Source of the DNA: Roseococcus microcysteis
GTDB taxonomy: Bacteria; Pseudomonadota; Alphaproteobacteria; Acetobacterales; Acetobacteraceae
Direction of reading: 5' to 3'
DNA length: 64,000 bases
Assembly (NCBI RefSeq): GCF_014764365.1
Contig: NZ_CP061718.1
Coordinates: forward strand, 248,001-312,000
Under the pieces are notes generated by a model. It made no database searches. It saw only the letters and a list, made by a program, of their open reading frames with translations, and was not told the DNA's origin. Below, piece after piece: positions 46,227 through 55,271 of the stretch. Position 1 is the stretch's first letter; each line of letters starts with the position of its first letter. The position numbers and the translations under genes were made by a program.

Positions 46227-49200
46227 TCAATCCACCTTCTTCTCGTCGCTGACGTCGGCGGACATCTTGATCGAGATGATCATGAAGAAGGACACGTTGA
46301 TGCCCACCGAGCCGCTCCAGCGGTGATACTTGCCGTCGGGCTTCTCGATCTGCAGGCAGGCGAATTCGCCGGTGATCTTCAGCTTCACCACCGGATCGAG
46401 CTTCGCGTTGATCTCGAGGAAGATGAAGCCGCCGATCCCCATCTCGCTGCCGCGGATGATGATCAGCCCGGCACCGGTCGCGACCGTCGCCTTGAAGGGC
46501 CCGAGGTCCTTGCCGAAGGCGAGGCCGATATAGATGCGCGCCTCGATCAGCCCCTTCGTCTTCCCGGCATCCGGCCCCTTCAGGTAGACCTTGCCGCCCA
46601 GCGTGATCTGCCAGCCGAAGATCACCGCGACCGGATAGGGCTCGATCGGGAAGCTGAAGCGCGCCTCGTAGCCGGTCTTGGCGCCGAGCGAGACGGCGGC
46701 GGGGCTGCCGGACTTGATCTCCTCCGCGAACTCCAGCAGCGCGTAGAGCCGGATGGCGACGTAGGGCGGCGCCTCCAGAATGGTGTCGAGCCCGGCCGTG
46801 AACTTGCCGCCGACCTTGAGGTTGGTGGCGCCGAGGTCCACCGGGCCGTGCGTGCCGCGGTTGCCCATCATCGGCAGCGCGTTGAACAGCCCCTCCAGCA
46901 CCGGGCTCATCAGCGTCTGGATGCGGTCGAGCTGCGCGCGGCGCCCCGTTCCGCCCTGCAGCTTCAGGCGCGTCCCGCTGAGCTGCGGCACATCCGCCGT
47001 GTCGGTCCAGAGCTCCAGCCGGTCGAACTCCAGCGCCCAGTCGGTGGGGCCCAGGCTGAAGCGCAGCCGCGACCCGCCATAGGCGATGCGGAAGGCGTCC
47101 GCCACCGTCTCGGACATCACCAGGTCGGGGCGCGGCGCGGTGAGATCCACGGCGGGCTGCAACGCCAGGAAGCCGGTGCCGGGCTGCACCTCCAGCCGGT
47201 AGGGCCGGTCGGTCAGCTGGATCGCGTTGGCGATGGGCGGGAAGAGGCCCTTGGACGAGGTGGCGGCGAAGAAGTCCACGAAGGCGGGCGGCAGCGCGGA
47301 TTCCAGCCGCCGCGTGCCGGCCGGCAGGATGGGCCGGCGGAACAGGAAGCGGTGCGTCGTGTCGCCCTGCAGCAGGCCGTAATCGGTCGCGGGGCTGGCC
47401 CCGGCGAAGAGGTCGGCCGGGTCGGCGAAGCGGTAGGGGCCGGTCAGCGGCGCGTTGATCACTTGGCTGTCCCCGGCCTGGGCGCGGCCCTCGCGCAGCA
47501 CGGGCAGCCCGTCCTCCACGGCGCTCGCATCGCCCGGCGGGCCGCCGGCGGGGCCGGGCAGGCGCACGACGGACCAGGCGCCCGCGGGGCCGAAGCGCGG
47601 CGCGCCACGCACCGCGCCGACGAAGCGGAGATTGCCCGCCGTCTCCGACAGCCCCACCTCGATGCGCAGCGCCCGCAGCACGAAGCCCGAGCCGCCGACA
47701 TCCACCAGCGCGTCCACCGGCCCGCCGATGGCGCCCTGGTGGCGGATCAGCGCGGCCAGCGCCGCGGGCGTGATGGGGCTGCCGACGGGTGCCACATGCA
47801 GGTAGCCGACGAGGCCCATGGCGCGCGTGCGCCCCGGCCCCTGCAAGCCTTCCAGCGCCACCTCGGCGTCGAAGGCCATGGGCAGCACCGCGCCGCCGCC
47901 CGGCAGCGGGATGGCCGCATTCGCCAGCGGGCGCACCCGCTCGACCGCGTGGATGCCCCGGATCAGGCCGGGATGGATCTCGTAGGGCTGCGCCGGCAGG
48001 GTGTCGGTGGTGAAGTCGAACAGGCCCGGCGTCTGCGCCTGCCAGCCGCTGTCGCGCCGCAGCACGCCGCCGCCGCCCCGCCGCTCGATGGTGACGGAGC
48101 GCGTCAGCCGGATGCCCCAGGGGTAGAGCACGCTCGCGACCTTCACCACCTCCAGCGCGGTGCGGCCGACCATCACCTGGAACTGCGCGCGCGTCGTCTC
48201 GGCGAAGCTGCCCTTGGGGTTCGCCCAGTCGCTGAAGGTGGAGGCGCCGTAGCCCGAGATGTCGTAGCGCGTCACCGGCACGCGCGGGCGGGCCAGGGCG
48301 AATTCCTGGTTGAACAGCGTCTCGACCGAGCCCGCGCTGCCCGCCGTCGCGCCCAGCACGCTGATGTCGAGCGGCGCGCCGGTGAACAGGTCCACGCCGT
48401 TCAGCGTCTGCACCGCGAGGCCGTCGAAGGAGGGGCTCTCGGCGCCCGCCACCCCCCGGCCGCCCTGCGCCTCGAGCGCGAGTTGCAGCCCGCCCGAGAG
48501 CGGCAGCGCGCCGTCGAAGCTGGGGCGCACATAGCTCGCGGTGTCCGCCGCGCGGCCGCCGGTGGCGCGCGGGCGCAGCCGCACCAGCGCGCGCAGGCCG
48601 AAGGGCAGGGTGGTGACCACCGTCATGCCCTCCCCGCCCTCGAAGGCCGCGAGCGCGCCGTCCAGCGCCAGGTCGGGGATCGCGGGGGCCAGGGCGGCGG
48701 CATTGGCCGTGATCACCGTCGGCCCGCCATCCGTCGCCGAGGCCAGCGGCGTCGGGAAGAGACCGAGCGTGACCGGGTCCTGGTCAATGTCCAGGGTGCG
48801 GACCGGCTCCCACTGGATCTGCGGCAGGGCGAAGACGCGCAGCGCCGACAATAAGGTGCCGAGCCGCATGCCCTGCACCAGGAAGCGCGCGGCGGTGGGG
48901 GGCGGCGCGGACACGCTGGCAAAGGTGTCGCCCGCGACCAGGCTGAGCGCCACGCCGATCTGATGGCGGGCGGTCGAGACGTCGAGCAGCAGCGCCGTGG
49001 GCCCGAGCCGTATCTCCGCCAGGTTGCGCTCGAAGATGGCGTTGGCGGCGCGGGAGGCCTCGGCGGGCTGGCCCGGCTGGGGGCGCGCCGGCGCGGCGCT
49101 GACGCGCTCGTCGCGGATCCCCTTGCCCTGGGCGATCCGGGCCCCCTGCGCCGTCTGGCCGCGATAGGCCGGTTCGCCGTCGCTGCCGCGCAGGGGCCGG

Positions 49201-50243
49201 GTGCCGCCCTTGGAGGGGTTGCCCTGGCGGGCGGTGGGCGTGCCGAGCTGGCCGTTCAGCGTGAACTCGGCCTCGCCCGCCTCCCAGGCGAAGAGGCCGA
49301 GCAGGTTCGCCACCACCTGCCGCCCGGCGAAACTGCCCTGGTCGGGGTCCAGGTTGTCCACATAGGGGTCGGGCAGCGTCGGGATCCAGCCGAGCACCGG
49401 CACCAGCAGGCCGGTCCGCGCGTCCCGCACCTCGGTGCCGCCGTGAAGCGCGCCGGCCATCCCCACGAAGCGCAGCGCGCCGGCGGCCAGGTAGGCGTTC
49501 TCCAGCACCAGCATCCGCCGCGAGGGTGCGACGCTCCGGCCGAGATCGGTCGCCGCGATGCGAAGCTGCCGGCTGTCACCCTCGCCGAGGATCTGCACCC
49601 GCACCGGCTCGTCCACGAAGGGCACCGGCGCGCCCATCGCGTCCACCGGCCGGTCCAGGCGGCCTGAGAGCAGGCCCTCGAAGGCCACGAACTCCCCGCC
49701 CTCCGCCGTCCAGCCGGTCGAGAAGGCGAAGGGGGCCGTCAGCGTGACCGAAACGGTGGCGCGGTGCGGCCGGCCGGGCAGTTGCCAGAGCTGGAAGCGG
49801 TGCCGGTCGCCCGCCGCGCCGGGCGTGGCCTGGTCCTGCAGCAGGAAGGAGCCTGGGGCGATGGCGAGCCGCGCGGCGGCAAGGCGTGCCGGCGTCGCGG
49901 GGCCACCGGGCCAGCGGGCGGTGACCGCGTCGGCGAAGGCGACGGTCCAGGCGAAGAGGCCGGCGGCCTCCGGCAGGCTGAGCGGATCGGCCGTGGTGGT
50001 GATGGGCACCGCCCAGCCTGGGCTCGCCAGCCGCGTGGCGCCGGCGAGTTCCGCGCCGCCCAGGGTCAGCGCCGCCGAATCCAGCCGGTCGGGCGCCACC
50101 GTGCAGGCCCAGGCGATCTCGCCCCGCGCGGCGTCATGGCGCAGCCCATGGGCCGGGGAGAAGGCCAGGCCCACCGCGCCGACCGTCACCGTCGTCGCCG
50201 TCAGCCCCGCCGCGACCCCGCGCGCGGCCCAGTCGAGCGTCAC
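46227..50243 (-). CDS. large uncharacterised protein, second gene of an operon (1338 aa)
   Basis: A 1338-aa protein of unknown function, the largest in the window. It starts at a GTG whose only candidate ribosome site (GGAGG) overlaps the start codon. It has no recognised enzyme motif. The last 250 residues are a run of amphipathic strands (for example GKVYLKGPDAGKTKG and GLIEARIYIGLAFGKDLGPF), ending in a Lys/Asp-rich tail. The strand content suggests a beta-structured or repetitive surface-type protein. It overlaps the upstream 235-aa gene, and a one-base shift would fuse the two. No close family is recognised. Confidence 0.8.
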   Translation of the reverse strand: MTLDWAARGVAAGLTATTVTVGAVGLAFSPAHGLRHDAARGEIAWACTVAPDRLDSAALTLGGAELAGATRLASPGWAVPITTTADPLSLPEAAGLFAWTVAFADAVTARWPGGPATPARLAAARLAIAPGSFLLQDQATPGAAGDRHRFQLWQLPGRPHRATVSVTLTAPFAFSTGWTAEGGEFVAFEGLLSGRLDRPVDAMGAPVPFVDEPVRVQILGEGDSRQLRIAATDLGRSVAPSRRMLVLENAYLAAGALRFVGMAGALHGGTEVRDARTGLLVPVLGWIPTLPDPYVDNLDPDQGSFAGRQVVANLLGLFAWEAGEAEFTLNGQLGTPTARQGNPSKGGTRPLRGSDGEPAYRGQTAQGARIAQGKGIRDERVSAAPARPQPGQPAEASRAANAIFERNLAEIRLGPTALLLDVSTARHQIGVALSLVAGDTFASVSAPPPTAARFLVQGMRLGTLLSALRVFALPQIQWEPVRTLDIDQDPVTLGLFPTPLASATDGGPTVITANAAALAPAIPDLALDGALAAFEGGEGMTVVTTLPFGLRALVRLRPRATGGRAADTASYVRPSFDGALPLSGGLQLALEAQGGRGVAGAESPSFDGLAVQTLNGVDLFTGAPLDISVLGATAGSAGSVETLFNQEFALARPRVPVTRYDISGYGASTFSDWANPKGSFAETTRAQFQVMVGRTALEVVKVASVLYPWGIRLTRSVTIERRGGGGVLRRDSGWQAQTPGLFDFTTDTLPAQPYEIHPGLIRGIHAVERVRPLANAAIPLPGGGAVLPMAFDAEVALEGLQGPGRTRAMGLVGYLHVAPVGSPITPAALAALIRHQGAIGGPVDALVDVGGSGFVLRALRIEVGLSETAGNLRFVGAVRGAPRFGPAGAWSVVRLPGPAGGPPGDASAVEDGLPVLREGRAQAGDSQVINAPLTGPYRFADPADLFAGASPATDYGLLQGDTTHRFLFRRPILPAGTRRLESALPPAFVDFFAATSSKGLFPPIANAIQLTDRPYRLEVQPGTGFLALQPAVDLTAPRPDLVMSETVADAFRIAYGGSRLRFSLGPTDWALEFDRLELWTDTADVPQLSGTRLKLQGGTGRRAQLDRIQTLMSPVLEGLFNALPMMGNRGTHGPVDLGATNLKVGGKFTAGLDTILEAPPYVAIRLYALLEFAEEIKSGSPAAVSLGAKTGYEARFSFPIEPYPVAVIFGWQITLGGKVYLKGPDAGKTKGLIEARIYIGLAFGKDLGPFKATVATGAGLIIIRGSEMGIGGFIFLEINAKLDPVVKLKITGEFACLQIEKPDGKYHRWSGSVGINVSFFMIISIKMSADVSDEKKVD

Positions 50244-50947
50244 CTCCGCGGGCGGGGGGCGGTGACCTCGCCCGTCGGGCCCGCGGGCTGGCGGAGCGTC
50301 AGCCGCAGCCGGCCGCGCCGCTGCCCGCCGAGGATCAGGTCATCGCCGTTGATGGTGGGGGCCGAGGGCAGGTCCAGCGTGCCGCCCTCGACGAGCAGCC
50401 CGACATAGCCATTCGCCGGCGCCCCCCCGACGAGGGCGCTGGCGGCGATCCAGACCGTGCCGGCGCGGATCGCCACGGAGGTCTCGCCCGCGCGCGGCAG
50501 CCTGGCGCGCGTGAACAGCAGCCAGGGCGGTGCCGCGGCGCTGGTGCGAAGGGTGATCTTGCGGACCGGCCGCAGCACGTCGATCACCACGTCGCGCCCC
50601 AGCCGGTCGCGGAAGGGGCCGAGCACCTCCGCGGGCTGGAGGTTGCGGATGGCGGGGTCGGCGCGCGCGGCGTCGAGCAGGCGCGGGCCCGCCTCGTGCC
50701 GCAGCAGCGTCACGGGGCCGGCGGGGCCGCGCCCGCCCAGGGGCGGGGTGCTGACGGCCGGCGTGGGGACCAGGTCCTCGATGCCGCGCGCGGCCTCGGG
50801 CGCCTCGGGCAGCGAGAGGTTCGATGCCTTCGCGGCGCGACCGAGCAATTCCTCCAGCGCACGCAGCGATGCGGCGGAAGTAACGTCACGTGCGCTGAGA
50901 TCCTCGAGCAGGATGCGACGCAGAGCGGTCAAATGATCATCGGACAT
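50240..50947 (-). CDS. uncharacterised protein, first gene of the operon (235 aa)
   Basis: A 235-aa protein with no recognised domain. The N-terminal half is acidic and helical (LTALRRILLEDLSARD), the C-terminal half strand-rich with VWIAASALVGG and LLVEGGTLDLP. GGAG lies 8 bases before the ATG, so this start looks genuine. The stop codon TGA overlaps the GTG of the 1338-aa gene. The frame ends just after a run of six C; one extra C would continue into the 1338-aa frame as TAPPPAEVTLDW. It may therefore be the N-terminal part of a single protein of about 1570 aa. Confidence 0.72.
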   Translation of the reverse strand: MSDDHLTALRRILLEDLSARDVTSAASLRALEELLGRAAKASNLSLPEAPEAARGIEDLVPTPAVSTPPLGGRGPAGPVTLLRHEAGPRLLDAARADPAIRNLQPAEVLGPFRDRLGRDVVIDVLRPVRKITLRTSAAAPPWLLFTRARLPRAGETSVAIRAGTVWIAASALVGGAPANGYVGLLVEGGTLDLPSAPTINGDDLILGGQRRGRLRLTLRQPAGPTGEVTAPRPRR

Positions 50948-51409
50948 TGCGCGCTCTCCGCCCTGCTCATGCCGTCACTCTGGCCGTTCAGCCTGCCGAT
51001 CAGCCGGGGGAGCGGACACGAGGCGGAGGAGAAAGTTCAATGTTTTTCTTTTGGACGCAGCGCATATCTCAAGTCACGATGCAGGCGTGAAACTTGATGC
51101 TTTATGCCGTGAAGTATCGCCTAGCGAGATGTTTCAACTCTTCGTTACGCCGGCGTGCGGGGGGCGCCATTCGGCCGGCGCCTGCCGGGGATGGCCACCC
51201 AGGGTTTGCGGCGGCGCCGCCAACAGGCGCGCCCGAGCGATCCAGGGGTTGGCTGCCGACGCCGGAGCGGTCCCGCGAAGCCGCGGCCTTCGCACACCCA
51301 CCGCAAGCGGACGGTCACGGCACATGACGCCGTTCATGCACGGGGCCGACCGGGCGGTGGGCCTCGTGTCATCCCCCTGGCGGGGTATGGAAGGCCGGTC
51401 GCTCGCGCC
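50948..51409. other. leader region upstream of the giant-protein operon
   Basis: 462 bases without a convincing gene. The part 51030-51150 is clearly more AT-rich than the surroundings (short runs of T, TTTATG and CATATCTC) and lies about 100 bases upstream of the 235-aa gene start. It is the likely promoter and control region for the minus-strand operon. No -35/-10 pair could be assigned with confidence. The part beyond 51160 is GC-rich and featureless. Confidence 0.45.
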
Positions 51410-52495
51410 TCAGGCCGCCAGCATGCGGCCGCGGTTGCGTTCGGCGAGCAGGGGGCGGACCAGGCGGGCGAAGCGGGTCGCTTCCTCGTCGTGCAGGTAG
51501 CCGGAGAGGCAGAAGGAGGTGCAGCCGGCCTCGATGAACTCCTGCAGGGTGGACGCGCATTGCTGCGGGTTGCCCACGACCATGATGCCGGCCCCTTGGC
51601 GCGCGCGGGTGAGGCCGGACCAGAGGTGCGGCGCGATGAGGTCGCCATGCTCGCGGGCGAGTTGCTGCACGCGCTGGTTGGCGGCGGAGCCCGCGATGTT
51701 CTCCTGCACCTTGCGGGTCTGTTCCGCGGTCACGCCGCGGACGAGTTCATGCGCGGCGTCCCAGGCCTCGGCTTCGGTGTCGCGGCAGCAGATCTGCAGG
51801 CGCATGCCGAAGCCCAGCGCGTCGCGGCGGCCGTGGCGTTCGGCCATGTCGCGCAGGGTGGCGATGTTGCTCGCGATGGTGGCGGGCGTGTCGCCCCAGA
51901 AGAGGTGAACGTCGGCGTGTTTGGCCGAGACCTCCCAGGCCTCCATGGACCCGCCGCCGAGATAGAAGCGCGGACTGGGCTGCTGGAGGGTCTGCGGCGC
52001 GATGCGCGCGCCTTCCAGGCGGTGGAAGCGGCCATGGAAGGTGACGGGGGAGGGGCTGCTCCACAGCGCCTTCATGATGGAGACATCCTCCTCCATCATC
52101 GCGTAGCGGTCTTCCTTGGCGAGGTTCACACCCTCCGCGCGGTTCTCCGCCTCGCTCTGCCCCGCGATGAGGTTGACGGCGATGCGCCCGCCCGAGAGCT
52201 GGTCGAAGGTCGCGATCATCTTCGCGAATTGCAGCGGCGTGATGTAGCCGGGGCGCGCGGCGACGAGGGCCTTGATGCTCTTCGTCTTGGCCACCGCCAT
52301 GGCGCTGGCGGTGAAGGCCTCCCAGCAGGGGGCGGCGACGGGAACCAGGAAGTATTCGAAGCCCGCCGCCTCGGCCGCCATCACCACCCGGTCGAACATT
52401 TCCGCCGAGGGCGGGATGTCGCTGCCGCGGTCGCCATAGCAGACCGTGTCGCCCGAGGTGGGCAGGTACCAGCCGAATTCGAGGCGGTCGGACAT
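51410..52495 (-). CDS. LLM-class flavin-dependent oxidoreductase (SsuD-like)
   Basis: A 361-aa FMNH2-dependent monooxygenase of the luciferase-like family, closest to the alkanesulfonate monooxygenase SsuD by motifs: LEFGWYLPTSGDT, FEYFLVPVAAPCWE and LSGGRIAVNLIAGQSEAENRAEG. It needs reduced flavin from a partner reductase, but none is encoded here. It could cleave alkanesulfonates or related small substrates. It lies between the large-protein operon and crtF, with no clear link to either. Confidence 0.85.
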   Translation of the reverse strand: MSDRLEFGWYLPTSGDTVCYGDRGSDIPPSAEMFDRVVMAAEAAGFEYFLVPVAAPCWEAFTASAMAVAKTKSIKALVAARPGYITPLQFAKMIATFDQLSGGRIAVNLIAGQSEAENRAEGVNLAKEDRYAMMEEDVSIMKALWSSPSPVTFHGRFHRLEGARIAPQTLQQPSPRFYLGGGSMEAWEVSAKHADVHLFWGDTPATIASNIATLRDMAERHGRRDALGFGMRLQICCRDTEAEAWDAAHELVRGVTAEQTRKVQENIAGSAANQRVQQLAREHGDLIAPHLWSGLTRARQGAGIMVVGNPQQCASTLQEFIEAGCTSFCLSGYLHDEEATRFARLVRPLLAERNRGRMLAA

Positions 52496-52554
52496 GGGGG
52501 GTTCCTCCTGGCGGGAAGGCTAGGCGCGGCGCGCGGCGCCGACAATGCCAGGTG

Positions 52555-53697
52555 CTATTTCGTCGCCACCAGCAGGCTGGTCAGCATGGGCGTGCGGGTG
52601 CGGACGGGGCGGCTGGTGCTGAACCCCGCCGCCGCGAGCATCCGCTGGAGTTCGTCCATCCGGCGCGGCCGTCCCCGCCCCATGGCCAGGAGATAAAAGC
52701 CGAAATAGGCCTCGCCGATGGGCTCGGCGCCGGGCGTGCCGGACATGGGCTCGGCCAGCAGCAGCGTGCCGCCTGGGGGCAGGGCGGCATGGGCGCGGGC
52801 GAGGATGCCGGCGGCCGCGTCATCGTCATGGTCATGGATGACGCGCACGAGCGAGATGACGTCCGCCCCCTCGGGCAGCGCATCGGTGTGGAAGCTGCCG
52901 CCATGGGTCGTGGCGCGGTCCGACAGGCCTTCGCTGGCCAGGCGCGCGCGCGCGCGTTCGGCGACGGCGGGCAGGTCGAACAGCATCAGGCGGAGCTGTG
53001 GCGCGCTGTGCCCCGCGGCGCTGAGGAAGGCGCCCTCGCCCCCGCCCACATCCATCAGGCAGCGGTGGCGCGCAAGCGGGTAGGCGCCCAGGATTTCGGC
53101 CGCGATCATGGGCTGGGAGGCCGCCATCAACGCGCTGTATTCGCCCACCGCGCCGGGATCGAGCGCGGCCGCGCCGTCATTGCCCGCATAGGCCCAATAG
53201 GCCGCGAGCCTCGTGCCCCCGCGCGGGCTGCGCAGCAGGGCCACGGGGTCGGCCAGGTCGGCGTAGAGCATGGCATGGTGCTCGACCATCGCGACCACGC
53301 CTTCATTGTCCACCAGCGCGGCGCCCAGCGAGCCCAGGCCATAGCGGTCACCGCCGCGCGCCTCGACCAGGTCCAGCGCGGCGGCGGCTTCCATCAGCCT
53401 GAGTGTGGCCTCGGTGGAGAGGGAGAGCTTCACGGCGAGATATGCGACCGAACGCGGCCCCTCGCGCAGCGCGTCGAAAACCCGCAGCCGCACGCAGGCG
53501 GTGAGGATCTGCGAGTAGACGAAGCCCGCATTCAGGTCGAACAGCGCCCGCGCGCGCCGGCGGGCCAATGGCCGCGTCAGCGGGAAGCGCGCGGCCCAGG
53601 CCCGGAAGCGCGGGCTCGACACCATGCGGTCGCGAAAGGCGAGGAAACGGTCCCGCAGCGAAAGGGCAAGCGGGGCTTCGGCCACCTGGTCGCTCAT
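52555..53697 (-). CDS. crtF: demethylspheroidene/hydroxyneurosporene O-methyltransferase
   Basis: A 380-aa SAM-dependent methyltransferase that adds the methyl group to the tertiary hydroxyl of acyclic carotenoids. The ATG at 53697 gives MSDQVAEAP; a longer frame upstream is rejected because it crosses the regulatory spacer. SAM-binding residues are in LMDVGGGEGAFL, followed by EPMSG. The N-terminal dimerisation region is typical of the small-molecule O-methyltransferases. It is divergent from crtD, with a PpsR-type operator between, as in other purple bacteria. Confidence 0.9.
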   Translation of the reverse strand: MSDQVAEAPLALSLRDRFLAFRDRMVSSPRFRAWAARFPLTRPLARRRARALFDLNAGFVYSQILTACVRLRVFDALREGPRSVAYLAVKLSLSTEATLRLMEAAAALDLVEARGGDRYGLGSLGAALVDNEGVVAMVEHHAMLYADLADPVALLRSPRGGTRLAAYWAYAGNDGAAALDPGAVGEYSALMAASQPMIAAEILGAYPLARHRCLMDVGGGEGAFLSAAGHSAPQLRLMLFDLPAVAERARARLASEGLSDRATTHGGSFHTDALPEGADVISLVRVIHDHDDDAAAGILARAHAALPPGGTLLLAEPMSGTPGAEPIGEAYFGFYLLAMGRGRPRRMDELQRMLAAAGFSTSRPVRTRTPMLTSLLVATK

Positions 53698-53760
53698 GCG
53701 AAAATTCCTGCGGTCTTCATGCGGGGAGGATAGCCCAGCGACTTGCCTTGTCACCAGCAT

Positions 53761-53778
53761 TGTCAGGATGGATTGACA
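53761..53778. promoter_or_regulatory. PpsR/CrtJ operator in the crtF-crtD spacer
   Basis: TGT-N12-ACA, extended as TGTCA-N8-TGACA, exactly matches the palindrome bound by the redox- and light-sensing repressor CrtJ/PpsR. It lies 30 bases before the crtD start. A further TGTCA half-site is at 53749-53753. Coregulation of crtF and crtD by oxygen is expected. Confidence 0.85.
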
Positions 53779-53807
53779 ATCAGGGCCGGGAAGGGGTCAC
53801 TCGGGGC

Positions 53808-55271
53808 ATGACGGGGCGGGACAGGCGCGTGGCCATCGTGGGGGCCGGGGTGGGGGGGCTGGCAGCTTCCATCCATCTCGCCGCGCGTGGCTGTGCCGTT
53901 TCCGTGTTTGAAGCCGCGGCCGCACCCGGCGGCAAGCTGCGCGCGGTGGAACTTGGCGGCGTCGCGATGGATGCCGGGCCCACCCAGCTCACGCTGCGCC
54001 CGGTGTTCGAGGCGCTCTTCGCCATGGGCGGCACCTCGCTCGCCGCGCATCTGGATCTCACCGAGGCGCAAACCCTCGGCCGCCATGTCTGGCCCGATGG
54101 CAGCACGCTCGACCTGCACCGCGACGAGGCCCGCAACGCCGACGCCATCGGTGCCTTCGCGGGTGCCGCCGAGGCGCGCGGCTATCGCGACTTCATGGCC
54201 CGCGCCCGGGATGTGCGCGCGGCGCTGGACGCGGCCTTCCTGCAACGCGCGCGGCCCACCGCGCTGGGGCTGGCGGCGGAACTCGGCATGGGGCGGCTGC
54301 TCGGCCTTTCGCCCTTCGCCCGGCTGGATGACGCGCTGGGCAAGCATTTCCGCGACGCGCGGCTGCGGCAATTGTTTGGCGGCTACGCGACCTATGTCGG
54401 CGCCTCGCCGCTGCGCGCCCCCGCCACGCTGATGATGGTGGCGGCGGTGGAGCAGGAGGGCGTCTGGCGCGTGGCGGGCGGTGTGCATCGCCTCGCGGCG
54501 GCGCTGGCGCGGGTGGCGGAGGGCATGGGCGTGCGGCTGCGCCGCGACGCGCCCGTGGCGGAGGTGTTGGTGGCCGGCGGCCGCGCCTCCGGGCTGCGCC
54601 TCGCGGATGGCGAGGAGGTCGCGGCCGATGCGGTGGTAATCAACGCCGATGTGGCGGCCCTCGGCGCGGGGCTTTTCGGCGCGGCGGCCGCGGGCGCGGT
54701 GGAGGCGGTGCCGCCGCGACAGCGCTCCTTCTCGGCCGTCACCTGGCTGCTGCGTGGGCGCGTCACGGGCCGCCCGGCGCTGCCCACCAATGTGGTCTTT
54801 CCCGCGCCGGGCGGCGAATATGCCGTGCTGGATTTCCGCGCCCGCATCCCCGCCGCCTCCACCCTGCACCTGACCGCGCTCGACCGCGGCGATGACGGCG
54901 CGGCGCCGGCGGGCGAGGAGGGCTTCCAGCTCAACCTCACCGCCCCCGCGCGCGGCGCGGAAGCGGTGCCGGATTTGGCGGCGCTGACGGAGACGCGCCT
55001 CGCGCAGCTCGCCGCGGCGGGTTTCGCGCTGGAGGTCACGCACAGCCACGCCACCAGCCCCGGCGGCTATGAGGCGCTGTTCCCCGGCACGGGCGGTGCG
55101 CTCTACGGGCCCGCCATGCAGGGCTGGAACGCCGCCTTCGAACGCCCGCGCGCGGCCACGCGCCTGCCCGGGCTGTTCCTGGCGGGCGGCGGCACACATC
55201 CTGGCGCGGGGCTCGCCATGGCGGCACTTTCCGGGCGGTTCGCCGCCGAGGCCATTCTTGAGGAGCGATGA
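53808..55271 (+). CDS. crtD: methoxyneurosporene dehydrogenase (CrtD), copy 1
   Basis: A 487-aa FAD-dependent carotenoid desaturase that introduces the 3,4 double bond in hydroxy- or methoxy-carotenoids. N-terminal FAD motif: AIVGAGVGGLAASIHLAARG. Family pattern: FEAAAAPGGKLR and MDAGPTQLT near the start, then GGGTHPGAGLAMA near the end. The ATG at 53808 has AAGGGG upstream. Its stop overlaps the crtC start, the usual crtD-crtC arrangement, which is why I call this copy CrtD proper. Confidence 0.9.
   Translation: MTGRDRRVAIVGAGVGGLAASIHLAARGCAVSVFEAAAAPGGKLRAVELGGVAMDAGPTQLTLRPVFEALFAMGGTSLAAHLDLTEAQTLGRHVWPDGSTLDLHRDEARNADAIGAFAGAAEARGYRDFMARARDVRAALDAAFLQRARPTALGLAAELGMGRLLGLSPFARLDDALGKHFRDARLRQLFGGYATYVGASPLRAPATLMMVAAVEQEGVWRVAGGVHRLAAALARVAEGMGVRLRRDAPVAEVLVAGGRASGLRLADGEEVAADAVVINADVAALGAGLFGAAAAGAVEAVPPRQRSFSAVTWLLRGRVTGRPALPTNVVFPAPGGEYAVLDFRARIPAASTLHLTALDRGDDGAAPAGEEGFQLNLTAPARGAEAVPDLAALTETRLAQLAAAGFALEVTHSHATSPGGYEALFPGTGGALYGPAMQGWNAAFERPRAATRLPGLFLAGGGTHPGAGLAMAALSGRFAAEAILEER

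Noticed and set aside
43043-46252. Plus-strand 1069-aa open frame opposite the 1211-aa gene
   Set aside because: Composition rich in Arg/His/Gly/Gln typical of antisense frames. The minus-strand frame has tight operon spacing and more protein-like composition, though neither has a known family.
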